Positions 1 through 9,691 are shown, counted from the first letter of the stretch. The stretch is 64,000 bases of DNA from Duganella aquatilis (GCF_009674565.1 NZ_WKJL01000006.1:1-64000); one strand, 5' to 3'. Numbers and translations: made by a program. Notes: generated by a model not told the origin, from the sequence alone.

Positions 1-828
1 GCCCAGCCGCGCGCCGGCCGCCTTGCTGCCGATCAGCGCCAGCGCGGCGCCGTCGGCGGCGGGGGCGGAGTTGCCCGCCGTATGCAGGTGCCGCAGGCCG
101 TCCAACTGCTGGTATTTGCGCAGGGCCAGGCTGGCGAAGCCGGTTTCCGCCATCGCGGCGAAGGCAGGCTTCAGGCCTTCCAGCGTCTGCATGCTGGTGG
201 ACGGTTTGACGAGTTCGTCCTCTTCGAGGATCAGCACGCCGTTCTGGTCGCGTACCGGCACGACGGAGCGGAAGCGGCCGTCGGCGCGCGCGGCGGCGGC
301 CCGCAGCTGGGAACGCAGCGCGTAGGCGTCCAGTTGCTCGCGCTGGCTGTCATCCAGCGTGGCGACCAGGTCGGCGGCCACGCCTTGCGGCATGAAGCCG
401 GTGCGCAGGCTGGTGTCGGGATCGAGCGACCAGGCGCCGCCGTCGGCGCCTTCCGGCACGCGCGACATCGATTCGACGCCGCCGGCGACGATCAGGTCTT
501 CCCAGCCGGAACGCACCTTCTGCGCCGCCAGGTTGACCGCTTCCAGGCCGGAGGCGCAAAAGCGGTTCAGCTGCACGCCGGCCACTTTCCAGTCCCAGCC
601 GGCGGCCAGCGCGGCGATGCGCGCCAGGTCCGCACCCTGGTCGCCGACCGGCGTGACGCAGCCCAGCACCAGGTCGTCGATCAGCGCGGTGTCGATCTGG
701 TGGCGCTCGCGCAGTTCATGCAGCAGCCCGGTGACCAGCGAAACCGGTTTGACGCTGTGCAGGCTGCCGTCATGCGTGCCGCGTCCGCGCGGCGTCCGGA
801 TGGCTTCATAAATATAGGCGTCGCTCAT
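1..828 (-). CDS. acetyl-CoA C-acyltransferase (thiolase), 3' part outside window
   Basis: Thiolases cleave 3-ketoacyl-CoA with CoA, or condense two acyl-CoAs, in fatty-acid and polyketide-type metabolism. Translating the minus strand from the ATG at 828 gives an N-terminus [17 protein letters not shown] and the thiolase nucleophile context [11 protein letters not shown] with Cys about residue 91, followed by GGVESMSR, a standard thiolase segment. The start follows an AGGAG site. The C-terminal half, with the second Cys and the His, lies beyond the left edge, so the FadA-like or AtoB-like subtype cannot be settled. It is divergent from aidB across about 75 bp that must hold both promoters. Confidence 0.93.
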   Translation of the reverse strand, partial: MSDAYIYEAIRTPRGRGTHDGSLHSVKPVSLVTGLLHELRERHQIDTALIDDLVLGCVTPVGDQGADLARIAALAAGWDWKVAGVQLNRFCASGLEAVNLAAQKVRSGWEDLIVAGGVESMSRVPEGADGGAWSLDPDTSLRTGFMPQGVAADLVATLDDSQREQLDAYALRSQLRAAAARADGRFRSVVPVRDQNGVLILEEDELVKPSTSMQTLEGLKPAFAAMAETGFASLALRKYQQLDGLRHLHTAGNSAPAADGAALALIGSKAAGARLG

Positions 829-903
829 GGGATCTCCTTTTTTTGTATGCTAGTCTGCTCATTGTTCAAGAAAATTGACGACAGCGATTTGAACGGAGAC
901 AAA

Positions 904-2580
904 ATGCAGCCTTTCGATACCCACGAAGTGCGCAATACTGTTGCGCCGTTTGAGAACATCAACCTGTTTGCGGCCGATCCGGCCTTGCAGGAAGCCTTGG
1001 CGCGCGAAGGCGCGGCCGACGCGGCGGCGTCGCTGCACGCGCTGGGCGCCGAACTGGGCCGGGCGGAAACGCTGGACCTGGCGCGCCTGGCCAACCTCTA
1101 CTCTCCCACCTTGCACAATTTCGACCGCGAAGGCCATCGCATTGACGAGGTGGAATTCCATCCAGCCTGGCACCAGCTGATGGCGCTGCTGATCGGCCAT
1201 GGCGCGCATTCGTCGCCGTGGATGGACGGCAACGGCGCCCAGGTGGCGCGCGCCGCCCGCTATCTGCTGTTCGGCCAGGTGGAGAATGGCTCGCAGTGCC
1301 CGGTGACCATGACCTACGCCTCGGTGCCGGCGCTGCGGCAGGCGCCGCGCATTGCCGCCAGGTGGCTGCCCAAGATCCTGTCCAACGCATACGATCCGCG
1401 CTCGCTGCCGGTGGAGCAAAAGACCGGCGCCCTGATCGGCATGGGCATGACCGAGAAGCAGGGCGGTTCCGACGTGCGCGCCAACACCACCCGCGCCGAG
1501 CCGGTGGCGCCTTCCGAAGCGCGCGCCTTGTTCGGCGAGGAGGGCGAGGACGTGTTTCGCATCGTCGGCCACAAGTGGTTTTTCTCGGCGCCGCAGAGCG
1601 ACGCCCACCTGATCCTGGCGCAGACCGATGACGGCGGCAGCGCCGGCCTGTCGTGCTTCTTCCTGCCGCGCTACCTGCCGAACGGCGAGCGCAACGCCAT
1701 CCGCGTGCAGCGGCTCAAGGACAAGGTGGGCAACCGCTCGAACGCCTCGTCCGAAGTGGAATTCACCGGCGCCTACGGCTGGCTGATCGGCAAGCTGGGA
1801 CGCGGCATCCCGACCATCCTGGAAATGGGCGGCCACACCCGGCTCGATTGCGTGCTTGGCAGCGCCGGGGCGATGCGCGCGGCGCTGACGCATGCGCTGC
1901 ACCACGCGCGGCGCCGGGTGGCTTTCGGCCGGCCGCTGGCCGAGCAGCCGCTGATGCAGAACGTGCTGGCCGACCTGGCGCTGGAATCGGAAGCCGCCAC
2001 CGCGCTGGCGATGCGGCTGGCGCGCTGCTTCGACGAATCGCGCGACCCGGCGCAGGCGATGCTGGCGCGTATTTTGACGCCGGCCGGCAAGTACTGGGTC
2101 TGCAAGCGCGGACCGGGCTTCGGCGCCGAGGCGATGGAAGTCATCGGCGGCAGCGGCTACGTCGAGGACAGCCCTTTGGCGCGCCTGTACCGCGAACTGC
2201 CGGTCAATTCGATCTGGGAAGGTTCGGGCAACGTGATGTGCCTGGACCTGCTGCGCGCCTTCGGCAAATCGCCCGACGCGCGCGAGGCGCTGGCGACGGA
2301 ACTGGCGCAGGCCGGCAATGGCGACATTTTCTTCGTCGCCTACCGCAGCACGCTGCTGGCCGATCTGGCGCAGCAGCAGGCCGACGAATTCAGCGCCCGC
2401 GTGCTGGCCGAGCGGGTGGTGCTGGCGGTGCAGGCGGCGCTGCTGCTGCGCCATGCGCCAGCCTATGTGTCGTCGGCCTTCGTCGCCTCGCGCCTCAAGC
2501 GCGAACCGGGCGGCGCTTACGGACGGCTGCCGCCGGGCGTCGATTGCGCGGCCATTCTGGCTAGGGCATTGGTGGAATAG
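904..2580 (+). CDS. aidB: AidB-like acyl-CoA dehydrogenase
   Basis: This flavoprotein of the acyl-CoA dehydrogenase superfamily matches the AidB branch, known in E. coli from the adaptive response to DNA alkylation. The 558-residue protein has the conserved N-terminus (THEVRNTVAPFENINLF), GMGMTEKQGGSDVRANTTRAE near residues 179-199, HKWFFSAPQSDAH, and NSIWEGSGN near 436-444, all close to E. coli AidB as I remember it. The reading frame is open far upstream, but the ATG at 904 begins the family-like sequence and sits just after the divergent promoter region. Its neighbour is a thiolase, so a catabolic acyl-CoA dehydrogenase role is an alternative to DNA protection. Confidence 0.9.
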   Translation: MQPFDTHEVRNTVAPFENINLFAADPALQEALAREGAADAAASLHALGAELGRAETLDLARLANLYSPTLHNFDREGHRIDEVEFHPAWHQLMALLIGHGAHSSPWMDGNGAQVARAARYLLFGQVENGSQCPVTMTYASVPALRQAPRIAARWLPKILSNAYDPRSLPVEQKTGALIGMGMTEKQGGSDVRANTTRAEPVAPSEARALFGEEGEDVFRIVGHKWFFSAPQSDAHLILAQTDDGGSAGLSCFFLPRYLPNGERNAIRVQRLKDKVGNRSNASSEVEFTGAYGWLIGKLGRGIPTILEMGGHTRLDCVLGSAGAMRAALTHALHHARRRVAFGRPLAEQPLMQNVLADLALESEAATALAMRLARCFDESRDPAQAMLARILTPAGKYWVCKRGPGFGAEAMEVIGGSGYVEDSPLARLYRELPVNSIWEGSGNVMCLDLLRAFGKSPDAREALATELAQAGNGDIFFVAYRSTLLADLAQQQADEFSARVLAERVVLAVQAALLLRHAPAYVSSAFVASRLKREPGGAYGRLPPGVDCAAILARALVE

Positions 2581-2585
2581 ACTAG

Positions 2586-2591
2586 TATAAT
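2586..2591 (+). promoter_or_regulatory. -10 box upstream of upp
   Basis: A perfect TATAAT lies 35 bp before the upp start codon, within ten bases of the aidB stop. No good -35 hexamer is visible at 16-18 bp, so only the -10 element is supported. Confidence 0.4.
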
Positions 2592-2626
2592 GACGGCATA
2601 CACCCATCTGAACAAGAGCCTGCCTA

Positions 2627-3277
2627 ATGAAACAAGACCCGCGTTTTCCTAACCTGTTCATTACCGATCACCCGCTGATCCAGCACAAACTGAGTCATAT
2701 GCGTTCCAAGGATACGTCGACCCGTACCTTCCGCGACCTGCTCAAGGAAATCACACTGCTGATGGGTTACGAGATTACCCGCGACTTGCCGCTGACCACC
2801 CGCACCATTGAAACGCCGCTGATGACCATCGACGCGCCGGTCATCGCCGGCCGCAAGCTGGCCATCGTGCCGATCCTGCGCGCCGGCATCGGCATGAGCG
2901 ACGGCCTGCTGGACCTGGTGCCGTCGGCCCGCGTCGGCCACATCGGCGTGTTCCGCGACCCGGAAACCCACCAGCCGGTGGAATACCTGGTGCGCCTGCC
3001 GGACACGATCGAACGCACCTTCATCCTGTGCGACCCGATGGTGGCGACCGGCAATTCGGCCGTGCATGCGGTCGACGTCCTGAAAAAACGCGGCGTGACC
3101 GACGACCAGATCATCTTCCTGGCGCTGGTGGCAGCGCCGGAAGGCATTGAAGTCTTCCAGAAAGCCCATCCCGGCGTGAAGATCTACTGCGCCTCGCTGG
3201 ATTCGCATTTGAACGACCACGCTTACATCGTGCCTGGACTGGGCGACGCCGGCGACCGCATTTTCGGGACCAAATAA
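2627..3277 (+). CDS. upp: uracil phosphoribosyltransferase
   Basis: Upp salvages uracil by joining it to PRPP to make UMP in the cytoplasm. The 216-residue product has the usual family length, with the PRPP-binding stretch [14 protein letters not shown] near residues 131-144 and the uracil-binding C-terminal part [16 protein letters not shown]. An AAGAG site lies 8 bases before the ATG. It is followed after one base by a histidine phosphotransfer gene, so the two are probably cotranscribed, although no functional link is known. Confidence 0.97.
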   Translation: MKQDPRFPNLFITDHPLIQHKLSHMRSKDTSTRTFRDLLKEITLLMGYEITRDLPLTTRTIETPLMTIDAPVIAGRKLAIVPILRAGIGMSDGLLDLVPSARVGHIGVFRDPETHQPVEYLVRLPDTIERTFILCDPMVATGNSAVHAVDVLKKRGVTDDQIIFLALVAAPEGIEVFQKAHPGVKIYCASLDSHLNDHAYIVPGLGDAGDRIFGTK

Positions 3278-3278
3278 T

Positions 3279-3644
3279 ATGGCTACGCCCGTCGATCCCG
3301 ATTTCCGCGCCAGGCTGGCCGCGCTGAACGACAAGTTCGCCGCCACCGTGCCAGGCACCCTGGACAAGATCCGCGCCGCGCTGGCCGCCTGTGTGGCGGA
3401 AAACGTCGCCGCCGGCGCCGCGCCGTCGCAAGCCGCGCTGCACCAGCTGCACGAAGTGCTGCACGGCGTGGCCGGTTCGGCCGGCACCTTCGGCTTTGCC
3501 GTGTTCGGCCAGGAATCGCGCCGCATCGAACAGATGGTGCGCGCGGTGCTGGGCAGCGGGGAAGGCTGGGCGCCGGTGGTGCCGGAAGTCGAGAAGCTGC
3601 TGGTGTGGGCCGCCCGTGACGCCAAGGCAAGCCAGTACGACTAA
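3279..3644 (+). CDS. orphan histidine phosphotransfer (HPt) domain protein
   Basis: The 121-residue soluble protein is a single HPt domain, a carrier of phosphoryl groups between hybrid kinases and response regulators. The motif LHGVAGSAGTFGF places the phospho-accepting histidine at about residue 62, and the preceding helix is Ala-rich as expected. It starts one base after the upp stop codon. No kinase or regulator is adjacent. The two hybrid kinases of the window (29.7 and 44.4 kb) end in receiver domains, so they are conceivable donors, but this is inference. Confidence 0.8.
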   Translation: MATPVDPDFRARLAALNDKFAATVPGTLDKIRAALAACVAENVAAGAAPSQAALHQLHEVLHGVAGSAGTFGFAVFGQESRRIEQMVRAVLGSGEGWAPVVPEVEKLLVWAARDAKASQYD

Positions 3645-3784
3645 TCGTGCGCTTGATCTGCCTCAAACCCTATAGGATTTAATTGTCTATAGTGACATTC
3701 ACGGCCCCACGTGAGAGTTTTCTAGCAAAAAAAGCGACGCTTTGCATTTATTTTCGTGAAAACGTGCTTTTCTCTCGTAAATGG

Positions 3785-3790
3785 GTATAA
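3785..3790 (+). promoter_or_regulatory. -10 box of the cold-shock gene
   Basis: TATAAT stands 100 bp before the cold-shock start codon. It would give a 5' untranslated leader of about 93 nt, a usual feature of cspA-type mRNAs. The -35 is not clear. The rest of the 245-bp gap after the HPt gene shows nothing recognisable. Confidence 0.45.
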
Positions 3791-3889
3791 TGCGGCATCG
3801 TTTAGATTCAAGAGTAGTACAGTTTGTCTTTCTTGCCTCAAAAACGATATCACGGGCGCAAGCCCAAATTAACTGAAATAGGAATTGTA

Positions 3890-4093
3890 ATGGCAACTGG
3901 TATCGTAAAATGGTTCAATGACTCGAAGGGTTTCGGCTTTATCACCCCTGACGAAGGCGGCGAAGATCTGTTCGCTCACTTCTCGGCGATTCAGTCGGCT
4001 GGCTTCAAGTCGCTGCAAGAGAACCAACGCGTTTCTTTCGAAGTAACCGCTGGCCCTAAAGGCAAGCAAGCTTCGAACATTCAGCCTCTGTAA
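3890..4093 (+). CDS. cold-shock protein (CspA family)
   Basis: The 67-residue protein is one cold-shock domain, a nucleic-acid chaperone that melts RNA structure. RNP1 (KGFGFI, residues 13-18) and RNP2 (LFAHF, residues 27-31) are intact, and length and ends match CspA-type proteins. The frame is open further upstream, but the ATG at 3890 gives the standard [11 protein letters not shown] start. It is monocistronic: its own long leader lies before it and a strong terminator directly after it. Which Csp paralogue this is cannot be told. Confidence 0.96.
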   Translation: MATGIVKWFNDSKGFGFITPDEGGEDLFAHFSAIQSAGFKSLQENQRVSFEVTAGPKGKQASNIQPL

Positions 4094-4115
4094 TACGCTG
4101 GATCTAACGATCAAG

Positions 4116-4143
4116 AAATCCTCGGTATCCGAGGATTTTTTTT
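4116..4143 (+). terminator. intrinsic terminator after the cold-shock gene
   Basis: A perfect 10-bp stem (AAATCCTCGG / CCGAGGATTT) with a TAT loop runs into a T tract. It lies 23 bp after the cold-shock stop codon and also faces the 3' end of the converging LysR gene. Confidence 0.92.
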
Positions 4144-4165
4144 CGCCTGAATGTTTTAGATTGTT

Positions 4166-5077
4166 TTATTTTCCGGACTTGCGCCAGTAATCCGGTTGCG
4201 CATAGGTGTGGCGCAGGAAGTCCACGAAGGCCCGTATCCGCAACGGCAAATGCCGGCGCTGCGCGAACACCGCATAAATATCATTGCCCGGCGCCGAATA
4301 GCCATCCAGCACCGTCTGCAGCTTGCCCGCCTCGATGGCGCTGCCCACTTCCCACATCGACCGCCACGCCAGGCCCTTGCCGGCCAGCGCCCATTCGTGC
4401 AGCACCTGGCCGTCGTTGCAGGCCATATTGCCGTTCACCTTCAGCACCACGTTCTTGCCGTCCTCGCGGAAGGTCCAGCCGCGCTGGCTGCCTTCGCTGC
4501 TGATCGCCAGGCAATTGTGCTTGCTCAGGTCGGCCAAGGTCTTCGGTTCGCCGTGGCGCTTGAGGTAGGCCGGCGCGCCGACCACCACGCGCTCGTTGTC
4601 GGCCAGCTTGATGCTGACCAGGTTGGAGTCCGACATGCTGGCGATACGGATCGCCACGTCGATGCCTTCGCCGACGATGTCGACCACGCGGTCGCTCATG
4701 TTCAGCGTGGCGCTGACGTCGCGGTGTTCGGACAGGAAGGAGGGCAGCAGCGGCGCCACGTGCTGGCGGCCGAAGCCGGCCGGCGCCGAGATCATCAGAT
4801 GCCCGGTGGCGTGCGAGCTGCGTTCGGCCACCGCCGATTCCGCTTCCTCCAGTTCGGCCAGGATGCGCTGGCAGTCCTCCAGGAAGGCGGCGCCTTCGTC
4901 GGTCAGCGCCAGCTTGCGCGTGGTGCGTTGCAGCAGCTTGACGCCCAGGCGCGCCTCCAGCGCATCCAGCCGGCGGCCGATCATTGCCGGGGCGATGCCC
5001 TCGGCGCGCGCGGCAGCCGACAGGCTCCCTCTGGCGACCACCTCGACAAAGGTGGATATCTGTCTGAACTGCCCCAT
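4166..5077 (-). CDS. LysR-family transcriptional regulator
   Basis: This is a 303-residue LysR-type regulator. The N-terminal helix-turn-helix (FVEVVARGSLSAAARAEGIAPAMIGRRLDALEARLGVKLLQRT) covers about residues 9-52, followed by a LysR substrate-binding domain with DVAIRIASMSDSNLVSIKLADNERVVVGAPAYL. It resembles the large CrgA/DmlR-like group of proteobacterial regulators. It is divergent from malate synthase across 190 bp, so aceB is its likeliest target along with itself. The effector is unknown. Confidence 0.93.
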   Translation of the reverse strand: MGQFRQISTFVEVVARGSLSAAARAEGIAPAMIGRRLDALEARLGVKLLQRTTRKLALTDEGAAFLEDCQRILAELEEAESAVAERSSHATGHLMISAPAGFGRQHVAPLLPSFLSEHRDVSATLNMSDRVVDIVGEGIDVAIRIASMSDSNLVSIKLADNERVVVGAPAYLKRHGEPKTLADLSKHNCLAISSEGSQRGWTFREDGKNVVLKVNGNMACNDGQVLHEWALAGKGLAWRSMWEVGSAIEAGKLQTVLDGYSAPGNDIYAVFAQRRHLPLRIRAFVDFLRHTYAQPDYWRKSGK

Positions 5078-5176
5078 GCCTGCTTGTCTCCGTCAGTTTT
5101 TACAAAAACGCATAGATGAAATGATTTTTAGTCTAGTTTGTATAACTAAAGAGTGAATATACTGTAAAACAATGCG

Positions 5177-5229
5177 GTGTGTAACCGAGCCAACACACTA
5201 AAAACATCGCACTGCAACAAGCCTATAAT
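5177..5229. promoter_or_regulatory. divergent regulatory region between the LysR gene and aceB
   Basis: An inverted repeat GTGTGT...ACACAC (5177-5182 and 5193-5198) with a 10-bp spacer could be a LysR-type site. TATAAT at 5224-5229 is a -10 candidate for aceB, 39 bp before its start codon. No convincing -35 goes with it, as might be expected for an activated promoter. Assignment to this LysR protein is inference from position. Confidence 0.35.
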
Positions 5230-5267
5230 GAGACCGATTCGTTAATATTTTTCTACGGAGACACGAC

Positions 5268-6866
5268 ATGACGCAGTCCACCATCACTCTGCCAGCAGGC
5301 ATGGAAATCACCGGCGAGATCAAGCCGGGCTACGCAGCAATCCTGACGCCGGAAGCGCTCGGGATGGTAGCCAAGCTGAGCCGCGAATTCGAAGCGCGCC
5401 GCCAGCAATTGCTGGCCGTGCGTGTGGAACGCGCCAAGCGCCTGGACGCCGGCGAGCGTCCTGACTTCCTGGCCGAAACCGCGCACATCCGCAGCGGCGA
5501 CTGGACCATCGCGCCGATTCCAAAAGCGCTGGAATGTCGCCGCGTGGAAATCACCGGCCCGGTCGAGCGCAAGATGGTCATCAACGCGCTGAACTCCGGC
5601 GCCGACAGCTACATGACCGACTTCGAGGATTCGAATACGCCGAACTGGGACAATCAGCTGACCGGCCAGATCAATATGAAGGACGCGGTGCGCGGCACCA
5701 TTGCGCTGGAGCAGAACGGCAAGTCCTACAAGCTGAACGACAAGGTCGCCACGCTGGTGGTGCGTCCGCGCGGCTGGCACCTGGATGAAAAACACGTGCT
5801 GGTCGACGGCAAGCGCGTTTCCGGCGGCATCTTCGACTTCGCACTGTTCATGGTGCACAACGCCAAGGAGCAGCTGGCACGCGGCGCCGGCCCGTACTTC
5901 TACCTGCCGAAGATGGAGTCGCACCTGGAGGCGCGCCTGTGGAACGACATCTTCGTGCTGACGCAAAACGAACTGGGCCTGCCGCAAGGCACCATCAAGG
6001 CCACCGTGCTGATCGAAACCATCCTGGCCGCGTTCGAGATGGACGAGATCCTGTACGAACTGCGCGAACACAGCTCCGGCCTGAACGCCGGCCGCTGGGA
6101 CTACATCTTCTCGTGCATCAAGAAGTTCAAGCTGGACAAGGATTTCTGCCTGGCCGACCGCGCCAAGGTGACGATGACCGCGCCATTCATGCGCGCCTAC
6201 GCCTTGCTGCTGCTGAAGACCTGCCACAAGCGCAACGCGCCGGCGATCGGCGGCATGGCCGCGCTGATCCCAATCAAGAACGATCCTGAAAAGAACGACA
6301 TCGCCATGGGCGGCGTGCGCAACGACAAGGCGCGCGACGCCACCGACGGCTACGACGGCGGCTGGGTCGCGCACCCGGGCCTGGTCGACCTGGCGATGGC
6401 CGAATTCAAGAAAGTGCTGGGCGATAAGCCGAACCAGATCGACAAGCAGCGTCCAGACATCGATGTGGCCGCGGCGCAGCTGCTGGACTTCAAGCCGGAA
6501 GCGCCGATCACCGAGGCCGGCCTGCGCTACAACATCAACGTCGGCATCCACTACCTGGGCAGTTGGCTGGCTGGCAACGGCTGCGTGCCGATCCACAACT
6601 TGATGGAAGATGCAGCGACGGCGGAAATCAGCCGCTCGCAAGTGTGGCAGTGGATTCGTTCCACCAAGGGCGTGCTGGAAGACGGCCGCAAGGTCACCGC
6701 CGACATGGTGCGCGCGATGATTCCGGAAGAACTGGCCAAGGTGCAGGCCGCCGCGCCGGGCGGCGACGGCCCGACCTATCCGCGCGCCGCGCAGATCTTC
6801 GAGCAGATGTCGACTTCGGAAGCGTTCGAGGAATTCCTGACGCTGCCGCTGTACGAAGAAATCTAA
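5268..6866 (+). CDS. aceB: malate synthase A
   Basis: Malate synthase condenses glyoxylate with acetyl-CoA to malate, the second step of the glyoxylate shunt used on acetate or fatty acids. The 532-residue length fits the A isoform. Visible motifs are VRPRGWHLDE (about 165-174), LPKMESHLEARLW (about 213), the family signature REHSSGLNAGRWDY (about 266-279) and GYDGGWVAHPGL (about 361-372). GGAGAC precedes the ATG. No isocitrate lyase gene lies in the window. A LysR regulator is divergent, and a terminator follows directly. Confidence 0.97.
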   Translation: MTQSTITLPAGMEITGEIKPGYAAILTPEALGMVAKLSREFEARRQQLLAVRVERAKRLDAGERPDFLAETAHIRSGDWTIAPIPKALECRRVEITGPVERKMVINALNSGADSYMTDFEDSNTPNWDNQLTGQINMKDAVRGTIALEQNGKSYKLNDKVATLVVRPRGWHLDEKHVLVDGKRVSGGIFDFALFMVHNAKEQLARGAGPYFYLPKMESHLEARLWNDIFVLTQNELGLPQGTIKATVLIETILAAFEMDEILYELREHSSGLNAGRWDYIFSCIKKFKLDKDFCLADRAKVTMTAPFMRAYALLLLKTCHKRNAPAIGGMAALIPIKNDPEKNDIAMGGVRNDKARDATDGYDGGWVAHPGLVDLAMAEFKKVLGDKPNQIDKQRPDIDVAAAQLLDFKPEAPITEAGLRYNINVGIHYLGSWLAGNGCVPIHNLMEDAATAEISRSQVWQWIRSTKGVLEDGRKVTADMVRAMIPEELAKVQAAAPGGDGPTYPRAAQIFEQMSTSEAFEEFLTLPLYEEI

Positions 6867-6871
6867 ACACC

Positions 6872-6896
6872 ACGGCCCGCAAGGGCCGTTTTCTTT
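6872..6896 (+). terminator. intrinsic terminator after aceB
   Basis: ACGGCCC / GGGCCGT, a 7-bp stem with a GCAA tetraloop, is followed by TTTCTTT. It starts five bases after the aceB stop and its T run overlaps the stop codon of gloB on the other strand. Confidence 0.88.
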
Positions 6897-7701
6897 AGAA
6901 GTCGTTTTTCCACAAACGCAGCGCGGTGAAGGTGGCCAGCGGCGTATCGACGCGATCGAGACGCCCGGCCTTCACCAGCTGCTCCGCAATCGCCGGCTCG
7001 CGGTAGCGCAGGAAGGGGTTGGTCGCCTTTTCCAGGCCGATGGTGCTGGGCACGGTCGGCACATCGTGCTCGCGCTTGTCGGTTTCCACCTTTACCCGTT
7101 CCTGCAGCGCCACATTGTCCGGGTCCACCACGCGCGCGAAGCGCAGGTTGGACAGCGTGTACTCGTGCGCGCAATACACCTTGGCATCGTCCGGCAACGC
7201 GGCCAGCTTGCCGAGGGAGCTGATCATCTGCGCCGGCGTGCCTTCAAACAGCCGGCCGCAGCCGCCCGCAAACAAGGTGTCTCCGCAGAACAGCCAGGCC
7301 GGCTCGTCGCCATGCGCCTCGCGCACGTAGGCGATGTGGCCCATGGTGTGGCCCGGCACGTCCAGCACCGACAGTTTCAGCGCCAGACCCGGCACGTCGA
7401 CGATCTTGCCTTCGCCCACGGGCAAAGTGACCGCGGCTATCGTCTCGTTGCGCGGGCCGAAAACGGGAACCTGATAATGCTGTAATAATTCAGGAACGCC
7501 GCCGATATGGTCAGCGTGGTGATGGGTGAGTAGAATGGCGGTGAGCTTGAGTCCGTTTTCTTTCAGCGCCGCCAGCACAGGTTTGGCGTCGCCCGGGTCG
7601 ACCACCGCGGCATGTGTGCCATCATGTATCAACCACAGATAATTATCGCGGAATGCAGGAACCGTTAGAACACTGAGAGCTTGAGTAGAAGATATGGTCA
7701 T
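6895..7701 (-). CDS. gloB: hydroxyacylglutathione hydrolase (glyoxalase II)
   Basis: Glyoxalase II hydrolyses S-D-lactoylglutathione in methylglyoxal detoxification. The 268-residue metallo-beta-lactamase-fold protein has the metal motif THHHADH at residues 59-65, a second ligand in DVPGHTMGH, an [17 protein letters not shown] segment, and the C-terminal family region with NPFLR. Its start codon is back to back with the divergent methyltransferase-like gene. The gloB/yafS/rnhA/dnaQ neighbourhood resembles that of E. coli. Confidence 0.95.
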   Translation of the reverse strand: MTISSTQALSVLTVPAFRDNYLWLIHDGTHAAVVDPGDAKPVLAALKENGLKLTAILLTHHHADHIGGVPELLQHYQVPVFGPRNETIAAVTLPVGEGKIVDVPGLALKLSVLDVPGHTMGHIAYVREAHGDEPAWLFCGDTLFAGGCGRLFEGTPAQMISSLGKLAALPDDAKVYCAHEYTLSNLRFARVVDPDNVALQERVKVETDKREHDVPTVPSTIGLEKATNPFLRYREPAIAEQLVKAGRLDRVDTPLATFTALRLWKNDF

Positions 7702-7721
7702 TGGATTGCAAAAGGCTAAGC

Positions 7722-8498
7722 ATGGATAAGGCGGGGTCGGAGAAATCCATTATAGCGCTGGAAGGCTGGCTGCAAACGCCCGCAGGTGTGTACATGCGTG
7801 CGTGGGAACAAAGCTGTCTCGATAATTTAACAGCGGATATCTTCGGCTATAACGCGGTGCAGATCGGTATGCCTCAAATTGATGCACTGGCGGCCAGCCG
7901 CATGCCCTACAAATTGCTGGCTGACCGCAAGCCGCGCGCCGCGCAGGAGGAGCAGCGCACGGTGGCCGTCACGCTGGATTACACCGAGCTGCCGTTCGCC
8001 TCGCAAAGCATCGACCTGATCGTGCTGCCGCACGTGCTGGAATTCTCCACCGACCCGCACCAGGTGCTGCGCGAAGTCGAGCGGGTGCTGATTCCGGAAG
8101 GGCAGGTCATCATCTGCGGCTTCAACCCGGCCAGCCTGTGGGGCGCGCGGCACGTGCTGCGGCGCGTCGGCGGCACCTCGTTCCTGCCCAGGACCGAAGA
8201 GCTGATCTCTATGCCGCGCATGAAAGACTGGTTAAAATTATTGAATATGAGCGCCAGCCAGAGCCACTTCGGCTGCTACGCGCCGGCCTGCCGCACAGAT
8301 AAATGGCTCAACCGCTACGCCTTCATGGATAATGCCGGGTCGCGCTGGTGGCCATACTTCGGCAGCGTCTACATCGTACAAGCGATCAAGCGCATGAAAG
8401 GCATGCGTCTGATCGGTCCGGCATGGACCAGAAAAACGGCAAGCGCCCCGGCGGGTGTGCCGGTCACAAACAAACAACGGGAACAGCAGGATGGATGA
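7722..8498 (+). CDS. YafS-like methyltransferase-fold protein with degenerate SAM motif
   Basis: The 258-residue protein has a class I methyltransferase-like core: [39 protein letters not shown] and [15 protein letters not shown]. The glycine-rich SAM loop (GxGxG) expected near residues 45-60 is absent; the stretch there reads [14 protein letters not shown]. Sequence and position between gloB and rnhA match E. coli YafS. I chose the ATG at 7722, with AAAGG eight bases upstream, over a TTG at 7701 that would abut the gloB start. It overlaps rnhA by 8 bp. Whether it still methylates anything is unknown. Confidence 0.82.
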   Translation: MDKAGSEKSIIALEGWLQTPAGVYMRAWEQSCLDNLTADIFGYNAVQIGMPQIDALAASRMPYKLLADRKPRAAQEEQRTVAVTLDYTELPFASQSIDLIVLPHVLEFSTDPHQVLREVERVLIPEGQVIICGFNPASLWGARHVLRRVGGTSFLPRTEELISMPRMKDWLKLLNMSASQSHFGCYAPACRTDKWLNRYAFMDNAGSRWWPYFGSVYIVQAIKRMKGMRLIGPAWTRKTASAPAGVPVTNKQREQQDG

Positions 8499-8934
8499 CA
8501 AGGTTGAAATTTTTACCGACGGCGCGTGCAAGGGCAACCCTGGCCTGGGCGGCTGGGGCGCGCTGCTGGTGTCCGGCGGCGCCGAGAAGGAAATCTGCGG
8601 CGGCGCGCGCGACACCACCAACAACCGCATGGAGTTGCAGGCGGTGATCGAAGCGCTGAGCGCGCTCAAGCGTCCGTGCAACGTGGTGCTGCACACCGAC
8701 AGCCAGTACGTGCAAAAAGGCATCAGCGAGTGGATCCACGGCTGGAAGGCGCGCGGCTGGAAAACCGCCAGCAAGGAACCGGTCAAGAACGAAGACCTGT
8801 GGAAGGCGCTGGATGCGGCGCAGCAGATGCACACCGTGGAATGGCGCTGGGTGCGCGGCCACAACGGCCATCCCGGCAACGAACGCGCCGACATGCTGGC
8901 CAATCGCGGCGTGGAAGTGGCGCGCGGGCGCTGA
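8491..8934 (+). CDS. rnhA: ribonuclease HI
   Basis: RNase HI cleaves the RNA strand of RNA-DNA hybrids. In the 147-residue protein all catalytic residues fall at E. coli numbering: D10 ([11 protein letters not shown]), E48 (NNRMELQA), D70 (LHTDSQY), H124 (VRGHNGH) and D134 (ERADMLA). The ATG at 8491 overlaps the end of the methyltransferase-like gene. A longer upstream start would add residues with no family match. It is cotranscribed in the same direction as dnaQ, unlike E. coli where the two diverge. Confidence 0.97.
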   Translation: MDDKVEIFTDGACKGNPGLGGWGALLVSGGAEKEICGGARDTTNNRMELQAVIEALSALKRPCNVVLHTDSQYVQKGISEWIHGWKARGWKTASKEPVKNEDLWKALDAAQQMHTVEWRWVRGHNGHPGNERADMLANRGVEVARGR

Positions 8935-8967
8935 TATACTGCTTGCTGGAACTTATTACGGAACACT

Positions 8968-9684
8968 ATGCGCCAAATCGTCCTCGATACTGAAACCACC
9001 GGTATCAACCCCAAGCTGGGCAACCGCATCCTGGAAATCGGCTGCGTCGAGCTGAACAACCGCATGCTGACGGGGAATAATCTCCACTTCTACATCAATC
9101 CGGAACGCGAATCGGAAGAGGGCGCGCTGAATGTCCACGGCCTGACCACCGAATTTCTGCGCGATAAGCCAAAATTCCACGAGATTGTTGAGCAGCTGCG
9201 CGAATACATCCAGGGCGCCGAAGTCATCATCCACAACGCGCCGTTCGACCTGGGCTTTTTGAACCACGAATTCCGGCTGCTGAACCTGCCGGATTTCAAC
9301 TCGCACATCGGCGGCGTGATCGACACGCTGGTGCAGGCGAAAGAACTGCATCCGGGCAAGCGCAACTCGCTGGATGCGCTGTGCGACCGTTACGGCATCT
9401 CCAACTCGCACCGCAAACTGCACGGCGCGCTGCTGGATGCGGAATTGCTGGCGGACGTCTACCTGGCCATGACGCGTGGGCAGAACAGCCTGGGCATGGA
9501 TGTGGAAGAGGAAGTAGTCAACATCGGCGACATGCTGGAGCCGGTAGCGATGGCCGACATCATCTTCGTGCCGGCGTCGGACGATGAGTTGGCGGCGCAC
9601 GCGGAAACGCTGGCGGGCCTGGACAAGGCGGTGAAAGGGCAGTGCATCTGGACCGCATCGCTGGCCGCACCGGCTGCCGCTTAA
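8968..9684 (+). CDS. dnaQ: DNA polymerase III epsilon subunit (proofreading exonuclease)
   Basis: DnaQ is the 3'-5' proofreading exonuclease of the replicative polymerase. The 238-residue protein carries the Exo I motif LDTETTG with D7 and E9, the Exo II region IIHNAPFDLGFLNHEF, and the Exo III region HGALLDAELLADVYL. The C-terminal tail beyond about residue 180 should bind the polymerase alpha subunit. It sits 33 bp after rnhA in one transcription unit, just upstream of tRNA-Val. Confidence 0.96.
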   Translation: MRQIVLDTETTGINPKLGNRILEIGCVELNNRMLTGNNLHFYINPERESEEGALNVHGLTTEFLRDKPKFHEIVEQLREYIQGAEVIIHNAPFDLGFLNHEFRLLNLPDFNSHIGGVIDTLVQAKELHPGKRNSLDALCDRYGISNSHRKLHGALLDAELLADVYLAMTRGQNSLGMDVEEEVVNIGDMLEPVAMADIIFVPASDDELAAHAETLAGLDKAVKGQCIWTASLAAPAAA

Positions 9685-9691
9685 ACAGGAC

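Noticed and set aside
859..2661. 600-codon open frame on the minus strand opposite aidB
   Set aside because: It is antisense to a gene with strong family identity. Its translation is rich in Arg, Gln and His without any domain, typical of the complementary frame in GC-rich DNA.
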